A stretch of 18,027 nucleotides of DNA, taken from contig CADBUD010000111.1 in NCBI GenBank assembly GCA_902797785.1, positions 1-18,027 on the forward strand, in the 5' to 3' direction. The notes beneath the pieces were generated by a model. It saw only the letters and a program-made list of their open reading frames with translations, made no database searches and had not been told where the DNA came from. The translations under genes and the position numbers were made by a program. The DNA comes from an uncultured Lachnospiraceae bacterium. Lineage in GTDB: Bacteria; Bacillota; Clostridia; Lachnospirales; Lachnospiraceae. This document shows positions 1-9,289 of this stretch, piece by piece; positions within the stretch are counted from its first letter, which is position 1; each line of letters begins with the position of its first letter.

Positions 1-70
1 GCAGGCGTAGCGGGCTGCGTCAAGATTTTTCGATGAAGCAGATGGGCGGAAAGACAAGTCAAAATGTAAA

Positions 71-99
71 TTTATTTTGTAACAGTTCCTGAATAAAAT
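71..99 (+). promoter_or_regulatory. weak candidate promoter for the giant surface protein
   Basis: TAAAAT at 94-99 is a fair -10 box (5 of 6 to TATAAT). TTTATT at 71-76 sits 17 bases upstream, but it matches the -35 consensus at only three positions. The surrounding 61-130 stretch is AT-rich, as expected just upstream of a gene. The ribosome binding site (AAAGGAG, around 131-137) and the ATG at 149 follow. The call is weak because the -35 box is poor, and the true promoter could lie left of the window. Confidence 0.22.
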
Positions 100-148
100 C
101 ACAAAAAGGCGATATGGAAAATAACACAGAAAGGAGACAGAAAAGAGA

Positions 149-3100
149 ATGAAAAGAAGAAATGCAGCATTTCTGAAAAAGCTCACGTCGCTGGTCCTAG
201 CCTGTGGAATGGTCGTTGGTCAGTTATCCACTCCATTGACGATCAATGCGACGGAGAGCCAAAAGCAAAAGCAGGCTGCCGCAATGGAAGAAGAGCAGCT
301 AAAGACCGCGCTGTCCAAGGGCAGCGAGGAGCATCCGAACGGTCTCTTCGCCTTTGGAAAATCGCAGATCACAGCGACAGAAGGTGAAGACACCTCCCTG
401 ATGATCGTGCGCTCAGGAGGCACGAAGGGGGAGGCGAAGGTCACGCTGAGCATCGTGGATGTATCCGCAAAGTATGGCGAAGACTACTTAGCTTCCGTGA
501 CCGAGCAGGGAAAGACCACCATCTTGGATCAGAACGGAGGCAGTCAGACTCTTTTGGAAAGATATGGCTCTGATCTGGTAGCCGGAGAAAGTGCTGTGGA
601 TGAGACAGAAGCAGAGGAATCTGTGAAAGAAAGCACTGAAAAAGAGAGCGGTGGAGAAACAGCGAAGCTTTCAGAAGAGAAGACAGCACAAGGAAGCACA
701 GAAGAACAAGAGACGACAGAACAGGCAGCACCAACAGGAACAACGGTAGAAAAAGCAGCGGAAGCAGAACATGCAGACGATGCGGAGGACGCAGCAGCCA
801 AGAAAGCGGACGACGCGCAGAACGCTGCGGTAGATGACGCGGGCGAAGCAGTCTTAAATGACACAGTAGAAGCTGCAGAGGAAAATATCGTAAGCGACGC
901 TGCAGCTGACGACTCTGAAAAAGCAGTCGTAGAAGACGCAGCCGAAGTGTTCGAAGGAACGCCAGCAGATGCGTCCGATGATATCGAAGCAACAGAGGAA
1001 GAAAACGCAGCAGCAATCGAAGCCGAAGAGAGTGCTGCAGACGATGTAACAGCGATCGAGGCAGAAGAAAACACTGCGCTTGGTAGCGCAAATGACGCCG
1101 CAGCCGAGGAGGAAAATAGCTCTGAGGAAAACGAGGCTGCAAAGAACGACACCAAAATCGACGACGAGATCGTTTCTGAGACGGATAACGAAATCGCAGA
1201 CGACACCGATGAGGAAGATACAGAAGTCGCAGCAACAGCAAAATCCACGAAGGATGACAAAAAGACCGCAGAGACCACGACGGAGGATGCGGTGACGATC
1301 GATTCCCTCCACGGTCTTGCAAAGGCACAGGCTGCCCAGAACGGATCGATCTACGATGAGAAGACCTGGCGTGAGGTCGAGGCAGACAGCCAGAATCCGG
1401 ATGACGAAGCAGCAAAGGAATTAGGAGATCAGAGCGTTGAGAATCTGAAGGAGCTTGCAAAGGAAATCGGCGGCATTACCTACACCTTTACCTTTAAGGA
1501 GGGCGAGTATAAGAAAACCGTAGATCTTTCCCTGATCGACGATACGATTTCTGAGACCGATGAGCAGGTGATGTTCTTCTTACAGGACGCCGAAGGCGCA
1601 GATCTGAGCGATAACTACACCGCTTACTTAAATATCCAGGATAACGAGGAAAAAGAAGAGATTAGCTACCAGATTCCGGCGAACGATATCAAGGTGCCGC
1701 GGGGAACCGATTCTATCGAAATCACCGTAGAACGTACCTCAGGAATCCAGCAGATGGGCGTGCTTTCCATCGGAACCTCCGAAAAGACAGCGAAGGCAGG
1801 AATCGACTATGAGTCCTTCTCGGAGGATCTGGTATTCGCCCCGGGCGTGACCTCGAAAACAGTGACGGTAAATCTTTTGTCCTATCCGCTCGATGAGCAG
1901 CCGACCGAGGATGTATTTTTCTATGTCGGCGCAAAGGCAAAGAATGGAACGGTAGATGAGAGCAAGAACGCAGCGAAGATCACGATCTTAGCGAATCAGG
2001 ATGCCATGACGACCTATGGGGAGGAAATGATCGAAAGCTCTGCAGAAGAAAAAGGCTCCAATGCGGCTGCAAAAGATATGCAGACCAAGGCGCAGTCCAC
2101 TGCGGTATTTAGCGGAGACTATGGCAGGTGGGCAAGTGGATTTGGATATATTAATGCATTTGGAAGCTATGACCTTCGTACCGCGTCAGAGATCCGCGTG
2201 ACCTTTGACAGTACGGAAGGAAGCAGGACTGTTCGGGAAGGAAGCGGCTGTAAGGCACATGACGTGACCTATCGTGACCGCCGCGTCCAGTTCTATCTGT
2301 GTACCCCGACCAAGGCGGTCTCATTCTATAACCAGACCAGCAGCAGTTTCGGTTCTACGACAGCGATCTATTCGCTGCCAAAGGATATGAAGGGGCAGGT
2401 CACAGCAGTTCACTGTTATTTTGGACCGGTGAATAATAATAACAGCGCAGCGATCCACGTCAGAAACATTACCGTCGTTTATCCGGGCTACATCATAAAG
2501 ATGAACAATGACAGCACGAATGCAAAGGGCGCTGCCATTAACCCATACAATGTCCATGTGGAAACAAGCTACACCGGTTCCGCTACCTCTACGAAGGTGC
2601 AGAATCTAAGACTGGGTTATGGTTATATCAATAGCGAGTCCAGTCATACCTTCTACAAATACGAAGCTTCCGAATTCACCTATGCGTTCAACGCCGGAGA
2701 TAAGACCTCCAATGGTGTGACGATCAGTGGAAACAATACGACCTTCAAGGGCTTCCAGATCAAACAGACGAACGGAACATGGAAGGACATCGGAAGCGGC
2801 ACCAGCCTTCCGGATATCGTGAGCCTGATCAACAATTATTCCAATTGTATGCAGAGCGGAAATGTCTTTGAGATCCGTCCGAAGTTCGAAGTGAAAAAGG
2901 CGAACCTGAAATTCCTGAACAATGGATCTGCAAAGGTCAACACGACAAAGAATGGAAAAACGACCCAGACAACGGTCAATAAAGCCAATATGGGAAGTTT
3001 CAGCGGCTTTAACAACAACAGCTCCTTTACCACGATGACCCTGTTGGACAGCCTGACTCTGACAGCTTCTGCCAAGGCGGGCTATGCGGTCTATGGCTTC

Positions 3101-6100
3101 TCCACGACCTCAGGAAACAGCGAGATCGCTCAAGTACAGACCGGAGAAGTCAACCGGATCAAGCTGCTTCCGTCCACCACGAATCAGATCAACATCGATA
3201 TCAATTATGAAAAATCCGGAATTGATGTCGTAGCCGATCCGAGTGGAAAGAATACGAAGCAGGGTTCAGTCATCTATTATGACGCCAGCGGAAAGAACAC
3301 CGCCAGCGGAAACTCCAGCAATAAAATGACCGTGGAAGGAGTCTCCATCGGTGGTACCTACAGCATTGTAGCTGTGCCGAACAGCACGGGCAATACCAAA
3401 ACAGCATACCGCGCTACCTGGAGAGATGGTACGATCGACTTAGATGGAAACGGTCTGTTAAGTGAAAAAGAGAAGAACGCAAATAAAAATTATTCCGGCT
3501 TTACACCGGTCAAAGGAAACGTCCTGACGATGATTCCGCAGCGGGCATATACAAAGGCCTATTATGACTTTGAGCTCCGTCAGGCGATCACCGCCGCTTC
3601 CAAACGCTCTTATGTCGTGGGACGTGTGAACCTTCAGGATTCTGAGCTCTTTACAGGAAAGACGACGGAGACGCAGCTCAATGGCGTCAACGTTTCCGTC
3701 GGAGAAGAATCCGGTATCACGAAGTATTATCGTGGAGACCGGAATACGGACGAAGGAGACGGATACTTCGAGTTTTCCGGAGACGGTACCTACTATGCCC
3801 ATGATTATCTGCTGCTGGCTGTCAGCTACACCGCAGATGATGGAAGCTCGATCACAGCAAACAAAGTCGTGAATCCGGACATTTTTGAGAATATCATTCT
3901 CAAGACAGATTCTGTCATGAATGTCGATTCCGCCCAAGCATTTACGGTGGAAAAGGATTGGAGAGGCAAGGAGACAGAAACTGCGATCAAGTACAATGAG
4001 CTGGACAATGGAGATACCGATTACCGTCTGAAATTCCATGTGACGAGCAAGAACTCCAATTTACAGCCAAGAACAGGAACACTCCGGTTCTTTAATACAC
4101 TTGGAAATGAAATCGCGGACACCAAGATCACCCAGACGATCCAGGCAAAGGACGACGGATATTTCACCTTCACCTTCAATCCGGAGAAATTAAAGCTGCC
4201 AAAGGGCACGACGCTCAAGTTCCAGGTGCAGGATCAAAATGGACAGAAATACTATGAGCGTACGACCGGAATCAAGCTGTTCGAAAAGATCGGTATGGTA
4301 GAGCTCTGCAACGCCTTCCAGTTCGGCGGCTTAGGAAAAGCGATTGATCTGATGGGAAGCATTGGCGCAACGATCGACCTCGGCTGGGAGGGAGATTTTG
4401 ATGTAAAGACTAATGCGGACCTGACAAAGGATCCGGAGGACAATTCCCTGACGCTCCTGATCGGGATTTCTGTAGGCGGGGATAAAAAATTCGACAATGA
4501 TAAGCTGAAAAAGGCTACCGATGCGAAAATTGAATCGGAAAAGGCTTATTTTGAAGCGCTAAATGGCGGCAAGACATCCAAAGAGGATCTGGCGAAGCTG
4601 AAAAAAGCGAAGCAGGATGCCAACAAAGAGTATTATGACAATGTGACGAATCTTGGAAAATCGAAAAAGAAATCTGCCAAGGTAGCCGGAGGCGTCAGCG
4701 CGACCTTTACGATTTCCCTTGCGATGAAATTCTCACTGGATGAGGAAGAAAGCTCCTATTACTTTGATTCCATGATCCTCTGTGCGGCTGTTGAGGCAGG
4801 CGCGAATGTAGAGGTCACCTTTGCGACACCGATCGGAATCACGATCTTCCTTGGCTTCTCAATCGAAGTAGATGGAAACGCTTCCTTCGTGATTGCACAG
4901 AGAGAGGATATCGCAGAACCGACGAAGTATTATCTGACAGAAGTAGAAGGACAGAATACCGTCCGCGACAAGGATGGAAAATGGAATATCTTTAATAAAA
5001 TCGGTGAGTCCGATGAGGATTCCTATCAGGCTTATGGAATCTTTGGATTTAATCCGACCATTACGATTTCTGCTGGAGCCGGAGCCTTAGGAGATCTGGT
5101 CAAGGTAACGGTCAGCGGAAGTGCAGCCTTTAAAATGCAGTTCTATGTGAACCATAGTGGAAATAACGGTATGGTGAACTTAAGCGCGAGCATCGAGGTA
5201 AAAATCTTATTTATTACAGCAAAATGGCCATTTGCTTCCAAGAATTTCGACCTGTTCGGTCCGGATTCAAAGTCCTTAGGCTTAGACGAGCAGAATTATC
5301 TGCATGAGGATGCGAAGCTCTTGCAGGCAGAGGAAAAGGATTACTTAAAGAACCGGAGCGGCTGGAACGGGACCGCGGGACACGCGAAGAGCTTAGATGA
5401 AAATGAGCAGGGACTGACAGAGACCGAGCTGTTACAGGGTGTCTACTCCGGAACAGATATCAAGCTCACTGCGATCAACGATGCGGGAGATTATCTGGGC
5501 GTCTTCTTAGACGACGAGCTCGACGCATCCGGCAAACAGGTACGTTCGGATCTGAACAGTGCGGCAGTTTATTACACGATCTATGACCACAGCACAAAGG
5601 CATGGAGCAAGCCAGCCCTGTTAGAGGATGATAAGACCGCAGATCAGGATGTTGCAGTCTTTGATTTAGGAAGCAGAGGAATCCTTGTGACCTGGTCCAC
5701 AGCCAATAAGGAACTGACAGATAGCATGTCACGTACTGAAATGCTGAATGCGATGGATATCCACGGCGCGTTCTTTAGTAAAGCGGCAAAGAGCTTTGGA
5801 GCGATCCAGAAGATCACAAAGGAGACGACAGAGGATACGGTATCCGATGTCAATCCAAGTGTTGTGTATAATAACGATTCCATGATCGTATATTATACAA
5901 AGAACGAATATGAAGTATCCAACACCGCGGAAGGAGAGGTTGTCGGAGACGTCGTATATCCGGCCTACTCCGCGATGGTCTACCGTCAGTATAAATTCAG
6001 CGGTACGGGAACCGATGGAGCCTGGGTCGAGGATTATGCGGACTTAAATGACAGCGGCGCGACAAAGGCAGAAATCCTTGCCGGACTTCCGGAGGGAATG

Positions 6101-9100
6101 ACCTATGATGACTATGTCACAGAATGGTATGGTCAGGTATTCTTTGATACCGTACCAGATGTATACTTAGGAGAAAAACTGGATGAAAATGGTTTCTGGG
6201 AAGGAAACAAACAACCGGAGATCTATGCGGGACATAACGTGACCTCCAATATTTCCAAAAATCAGGAAACAGGAGTGACAGAAGAGGAGACGAAGGTTTC
6301 CGGAAGCACCGTAGCTTCGCAGTCCGTACCAAAGATCGTAGATACCGATGCGGTAAGCTACAATGATCTGGGGCTGTTTGCTTATACCGCAGACTATGAC
6401 GAGGATCTGTTGACCGTCAATGACCGCGATGTCTTCCTTCAGATCTATGATTTTGAGACCGGAGTCATGACGCACCCGGTCATGATCACCAGCGATGATG
6501 TTTCCGATTCGAATGTACATTTTGTCCGCGTAGCAGATCAGGGCCTTGGTTATGAGGAGACCTATCTGACCTGGCTATCCGATGGAAGCATTGTTTCCTT
6601 AAATATCACGAATCTGATCCGTGGGGACCTGCTGATGAAGAAGCAGACCTCACAGGGACAGGAATATTACATGATCAATAAGTCTTCAACGAGCGGCTAT
6701 GAGCCAGTCATGAAGTTAGTTGAGGCAAAGGTAAATGAAGAATCAGATAACGCAGTCAGCGCGATCACGAGCTTTGATACCGCATCGGCAGACGGATATG
6801 TCTATGTCGCATGGACTGAGGATAACCAGACATTAAAGAGCGGCGTGGAAGAGAACTCACCGGATGCCATCGATGTAGAAAATCAGCTGATCGAGCACCA
6901 GGTATTCATGGCAAGATATGACTTAAAGGAAGGCTGCATGACAGGAGACGTACAGGTAACGAGCAGTGAGGGCGCGAACTATGACAACATCAGCTTTGTC
7001 GTAAATTCCGACGCGAGCGTTACTGCAATGGCAACGAAGGCCGGAACGAAGATCGTAAAGGCAGACGAGTTCAATAAGCTGGTAGAGGAGCACAATCAGG
7101 TCGTATCCGAGGACGAAAAGGCAGACAAGGTCAGTGCAGATGATTTTACAGAATATGCAGCAGCAGACATAGAGAATAAGAGCCTTGTCGCTATGCAGAT
7201 CAACCCGACCTCTGTTCTGAAGGTGAAGGATTTCAATCTCGAGGACATCGCTGAGGGAGAAGAGACCGAGGTCGGACTGACCCTGATAAATGATGGAATC
7301 GACACCTTAGAGGGTGCGACGCTGACGGTCACAGATGACAGTGGAAGAAGCCTTCTTTACAGCACGAACTATACCGAAGCAGACGATACCGTAGAGCCGG
7401 AGTACACGCCGGTAGATTCCATAAAGATCGAGAAGCTCATGGGTGGAATGACCTATGATGCAAGAACGGTCGTAAAATTAGATGAACGCCAGACAAAAGA
7501 GGCCGTTACGATTTCCGTGATGTCAAAACGGGGCGATACCTTATTGAACGAGACCTACAAACAGGTTCTGACCGAGGAGCTTTCGGTGAATAACCTGACC
7601 GTAACAGAGACAGACGACCGCGACGTATATGATGTCAGCATGGATATTTCGAATGAGTCGAACCGTTATGCGAAGGCGAGAAAGGCTGTCGTAGGAGTCG
7701 AGAAGCTGCGCACCGTTTCCGAGGGTTCCATGACCTATCAGGAATCCTACGATCAGAAGGAGCTGGCAGAATTTAATATTCCAGAGCTGGAAAAAGGCGA
7801 GAGCATGACCGTGACAGGACAGGTGATCGTTGATTCCTCGAAGCAGTTTACCGAGACAGAGCTTGCCAATGGCTTCTTAAAGGAGACCGGTAACTTCTAC
7901 GCCTCCTATGGTGACGCGAGCGACCACTGTGAAGTCGTAAGAGAAGCCTCCGGCGCACAGATGGATCAGATCAATGGCATTACAGCCGGACAGATCGGCG
8001 ACGGAAAAGGCATCAGCGTAGCAGCAGGAGAAACGACCGTAGCAGATGCTGTGATCAAATCCAGCTTAGCCGATGCCGAGGTAGAAAAGGATGGTACGGA
8101 AGGACTCCAGACCGTATGGAAAGTAGAAGATGAAGATGTGGCTTCGGTGGATGCCTATGGAACCGTGACCGGGATCGAGGAAGGAAGTACGAAGCTGACC
8201 GCTTATGTCATTCCAAAGAATACGCAGTCCGTTGTGACCGCTTCTGAAGAGAATGATTCCGACGACATGAATTTTGCAGAAGAGCAGAGCAACTTTGTAA
8301 AGATTCCGAATAAGGCGATCAAGACCTACACGACGACCCTGACAGTAACGAAGTCCAACGAGGGAAGTACGACCGTGATCGAGGATACGACCACGCCGAC
8401 AGACCCGACCGACGATCCGACAGACCCGACGGATGACCCTGGCAAGAAGACGGATGACCCGACCACGCCGGATACACCAAAGACCAGCGTGACCAAGGCA
8501 AAGATCACCTATACGATCAATGGAACGACAGCAAAGGTAACAGCAGCAGACAGCAGTATCAAAAAAGCCAAGATCAAGGATACCGTACAGATCAATGGAA
8601 CGACCTATAAGGTGACTTCAGTAGGATCTGGCGTATTCTATAAACACAAGAGCCTGACCAAGGTAACGGTCGGAAAGAACGTGACCGTGATCGGCGCAGA
8701 TGTATTCAACGGTTGTACAGCGTTAAAGACCGTGAAGCTGGGAAGCAGCCTGACCAAGATCGGAACGAGAGCCTTCTATGGCTGCACGAGCTTGAAAAAG
8801 CTGACGATTCCGGATAAGGTAAAGGCCATTCCTGCAAAAGCGTTCATGAACTGTACTGCACTGACTACCGTAGTGATCGGAAAGAAGGTCAGCTCCGTCG
8901 GAGCCAATGCATTCCGCTCAGACAGCAAATTAAAGAGCATTACCTTTACAAGAAAGACCGCACCGACCGTTGGAAAGAACGCCTTTAAGGGAATCGTCAA
9001 GACTGCGACGTTTAAGGTTCCAAAGGCGTCATTGAAGAAATATCAGAAGGTACTGGTGAAAAAAGCAGGCGTGACAAAGAAAATGAAGATCACGAAGTAG
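149..9100 (+). CDS. giant secreted multidomain surface protein (Calx-beta, Big_2, BspA-type LRR)
   Basis: This encodes a 2983-residue exported protein, probably an adhesin or cell-surface scaffold. Residues 1-35 form a signal peptide (MKRR n-region, hydrophobic LTSLVLACGMVVG, likely cleavage after INA). A Calx-beta fold starts at 65-115, is interrupted by an Ala/Glu/Asp-rich stretch, and resumes at 441-497; a second Calx-beta covers about 503-617. Other visible parts are an EF-hand-like loop at 1097-1108, a carboxypeptidase-regulatory-like beta module near 1155-1211, a Lys-rich helical hairpin near 1446-1511 followed by a long beta-rich region, a propeller-like region around 1770-2300, a CARDB-like stretch near 2355-2405 and a Big_2-like domain near 2621-2690. 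A Pro/Thr/Asp linker (2747-2778) leads to BspA-type leucine-rich repeats to the end. No LPXTG motif, S-layer domain or C-terminal membrane anchor is visible, so attachment is unknown. The start is supported by AAAGGAG upstream. Domain names are by eye; the ligand is unknown. Confidence 0.9.
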   Translation: MKRRNAAFLKKLTSLVLACGMVVGQLSTPLTINATESQKQKQAAAMEEEQLKTALSKGSEEHPNGLFAFGKSQITATEGEDTSLMIVRSGGTKGEAKVTLSIVDVSAKYGEDYLASVTEQGKTTILDQNGGSQTLLERYGSDLVAGESAVDETEAEESVKESTEKESGGETAKLSEEKTAQGSTEEQETTEQAAPTGTTVEKAAEAEHADDAEDAAAKKADDAQNAAVDDAGEAVLNDTVEAAEENIVSDAAADDSEKAVVEDAAEVFEGTPADASDDIEATEEENAAAIEAEESAADDVTAIEAEENTALGSANDAAAEEENSSEENEAAKNDTKIDDEIVSETDNEIADDTDEEDTEVAATAKSTKDDKKTAETTTEDAVTIDSLHGLAKAQAAQNGSIYDEKTWREVEADSQNPDDEAAKELGDQSVENLKELAKEIGGITYTFTFKEGEYKKTVDLSLIDDTISETDEQVMFFLQDAEGADLSDNYTAYLNIQDNEEKEEISYQIPANDIKVPRGTDSIEITVERTSGIQQMGVLSIGTSEKTAKAGIDYESFSEDLVFAPGVTSKTVTVNLLSYPLDEQPTEDVFFYVGAKAKNGTVDESKNAAKITILANQDAMTTYGEEMIESSAEEKGSNAAAKDMQTKAQSTAVFSGDYGRWASGFGYINAFGSYDLRTASEIRVTFDSTEGSRTVREGSGCKAHDVTYRDRRVQFYLCTPTKAVSFYNQTSSSFGSTTAIYSLPKDMKGQVTAVHCYFGPVNNNNSAAIHVRNITVVYPGYIIKMNNDSTNAKGAAINPYNVHVETSYTGSATSTKVQNLRLGYGYINSESSHTFYKYEASEFTYAFNAGDKTSNGVTISGNNTTFKGFQIKQTNGTWKDIGSGTSLPDIVSLINNYSNCMQSGNVFEIRPKFEVKKANLKFLNNGSAKVNTTKNGKTTQTTVNKANMGSFSGFNNNSSFTTMTLLDSLTLTASAKAGYAVYGFSTTSGNSEIAQVQTGEVNRIKLLPSTTNQINIDINYEKSGIDVVADPSGKNTKQGSVIYYDASGKNTASGNSSNKMTVEGVSIGGTYSIVAVPNSTGNTKTAYRATWRDGTIDLDGNGLLSEKEKNANKNYSGFTPVKGNVLTMIPQRAYTKAYYDFELRQAITAASKRSYVVGRVNLQDSELFTGKTTETQLNGVNVSVGEESGITKYYRGDRNTDEGDGYFEFSGDGTYYAHDYLLLAVSYTADDGSSITANKVVNPDIFENIILKTDSVMNVDSAQAFTVEKDWRGKETETAIKYNELDNGDTDYRLKFHVTSKNSNLQPRTGTLRFFNTLGNEIADTKITQTIQAKDDGYFTFTFNPEKLKLPKGTTLKFQVQDQNGQKYYERTTGIKLFEKIGMVELCNAFQFGGLGKAIDLMGSIGATIDLGWEGDFDVKTNADLTKDPEDNSLTLLIGISVGGDKKFDNDKLKKATDAKIESEKAYFEALNGGKTSKEDLAKLKKAKQDANKEYYDNVTNLGKSKKKSAKVAGGVSATFTISLAMKFSLDEEESSYYFDSMILCAAVEAGANVEVTFATPIGITIFLGFSIEVDGNASFVIAQREDIAEPTKYYLTEVEGQNTVRDKDGKWNIFNKIGESDEDSYQAYGIFGFNPTITISAGAGALGDLVKVTVSGSAAFKMQFYVNHSGNNGMVNLSASIEVKILFITAKWPFASKNFDLFGPDSKSLGLDEQNYLHEDAKLLQAEEKDYLKNRSGWNGTAGHAKSLDENEQGLTETELLQGVYSGTDIKLTAINDAGDYLGVFLDDELDASGKQVRSDLNSAAVYYTIYDHSTKAWSKPALLEDDKTADQDVAVFDLGSRGILVTWSTANKELTDSMSRTEMLNAMDIHGAFFSKAAKSFGAIQKITKETTEDTVSDVNPSVVYNNDSMIVYYTKNEYEVSNTAEGEVVGDVVYPAYSAMVYRQYKFSGTGTDGAWVEDYADLNDSGATKAEILAGLPEGMTYDDYVTEWYGQVFFDTVPDVYLGEKLDENGFWEGNKQPEIYAGHNVTSNISKNQETGVTEEETKVSGSTVASQSVPKIVDTDAVSYNDLGLFAYTADYDEDLLTVNDRDVFLQIYDFETGVMTHPVMITSDDVSDSNVHFVRVADQGLGYEETYLTWLSDGSIVSLNITNLIRGDLLMKKQTSQGQEYYMINKSSTSGYEPVMKLVEAKVNEESDNAVSAITSFDTASADGYVYVAWTEDNQTLKSGVEENSPDAIDVENQLIEHQVFMARYDLKEGCMTGDVQVTSSEGANYDNISFVVNSDASVTAMATKAGTKIVKADEFNKLVEEHNQVVSEDEKADKVSADDFTEYAAADIENKSLVAMQINPTSVLKVKDFNLEDIAEGEETEVGLTLINDGIDTLEGATLTVTDDSGRSLLYSTNYTEADDTVEPEYTPVDSIKIEKLMGGMTYDARTVVKLDERQTKEAVTISVMSKRGDTLLNETYKQVLTEELSVNNLTVTETDDRDVYDVSMDISNESNRYAKARKAVVGVEKLRTVSEGSMTYQESYDQKELAEFNIPELEKGESMTVTGQVIVDSSKQFTETELANGFLKETGNFYASYGDASDHCEVVREASGAQMDQINGITAGQIGDGKGISVAAGETTVADAVIKSSLADAEVEKDGTEGLQTVWKVEDEDVASVDAYGTVTGIEEGSTKLTAYVIPKNTQSVVTASEENDSDDMNFAEEQSNFVKIPNKAIKTYTTTLTVTKSNEGSTTVIEDTTTPTDPTDDPTDPTDDPGKKTDDPTTPDTPKTSVTKAKITYTINGTTAKVTAADSSIKKAKIKDTVQINGTTYKVTSVGSGVFYKHKSLTKVTVGKNVTVIGADVFNGCTALKTVKLGSSLTKIGTRAFYGCTSLKKLTIPDKVKAIPAKAFMNCTALTTVVIGKKVSSVGANAFRSDSKLKSITFTRKTAPTVGKNAFKGIVKTATFKVPKASLKKYQKVLVKKAGVTKKMKITK
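596..1300 (+). other. acidic low-complexity insertion inside Calx-beta domain 1
   Basis: Codons for residues about 150-384 are dominated by Ala, Glu and Asp, with runs of the AEE/ADD/DDA type and almost no aromatic or Cys residues. The stretch lies between the GEDY motif of the first Calx-beta half (residues 110-113) and the YTFTFKEGE strand that completes it (from 445). The skewed composition (GCA, GAA, GAC codons) leaves long open frames on the opposite strand that are not genes. The region is probably disordered and highly charged, acting as a spacer or a cation-binding segment. Confidence 0.75.
8387..8482 (+). repeat. Pro/Thr/Asp-rich linker (PTDPTDD repeats)
   Basis: Residues 2747-2778 of the surface protein consist of repeated PTDPTDDP-type units encoded by near-identical GACCCGAC/GGATGACCC motifs. 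They separate the Big_2-like domain from the C-terminal leucine-rich repeats. Such extended, Pro/Thr-rich segments usually act as wall-spanning or inter-domain spacers. The DNA repetition could allow length variation by slippage or recombination. Confidence 0.75.
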
Positions 9101-9118
9101 AAAGGAGGGTAAAAAGAC

Positions 9119-9289
9119 ATGGCTGATAAGAAAATCGAAGAATTAAAGGAAACTGTAAAAGAGAAAGTGGAAGAAGCTGTAGAGGAATTAAGCTTTGACG
9201 ATCTCGAGGAGGTAGCCGGTGGTTCTATGAGAAACGCAGTAAAGAGCAAGACCGGTGATATTACCAGCTCGATCAAGAGCAGGATTTAA
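9119..9289 (+). CDS. double-glycine leader peptide (candidate RiPP, bacteriocin or signal precursor)
   Basis: This encodes a 56-residue peptide. Residues 1-24 are a charged, helix-forming leader (MADKKIEELK onward). They lead into LSFDDLEEVAGG at 24-35, which fits the double-glycine leader pattern of class II bacteriocins, many RiPP precursors and pheromones, where cleavage follows Gly35. The predicted core, residues 36-56, starts SMRNAVK and ends SSIKSRI. It has net charge about +4, seven Ser/Thr and no Cys or aromatic residues, so lanthionine or Cys-thioether rings are not possible. The start is secure: AAGGAGG at 9102-9108 lies 10 bases from the ATG. The gene begins 18 bases after the surface-protein stop and probably shares its transcript. 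No C39-peptidase exporter is in the window; the secreted S8 protease or an unlinked exporter could process it. The leader type is seen in the sequence. Precursor status is inferred from family knowledge, and the bioactivity is unknown. Confidence 0.8.
   Translation: MADKKIEELKETVKEKVEEAVEELSFDDLEEVAGGSMRNAVKSKTGDITSSIKSRI

Noticed and set aside
3..92. Tail of an upstream gene in frame 3
   Set aside because: The frame is open only for about 29 codons to a TGA, with no recognisable sequence. It is too short to support.
441..1460. Long minus-strand open frames (up to 339 residues) opposite the acidic region
   Set aside because: They mirror the GCA/GAA/GAC codon bias of the sense gene, give Arg/Leu- or Ser/Ala-monotonous products, and have no ribosome sites or domain sense.
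9000..9100. Sortase or C-terminal membrane anchor on the giant protein
   Set aside because: The C-terminus ends in Lys-rich leucine-rich-repeat sequence with no LPXTG, hydrophobic segment or S-layer homology motif.
9236..9286. Lanthipeptide or sactipeptide core
   Set aside because: The core has no cysteine and no LanM/LanB or radical SAM gene is present in the window.
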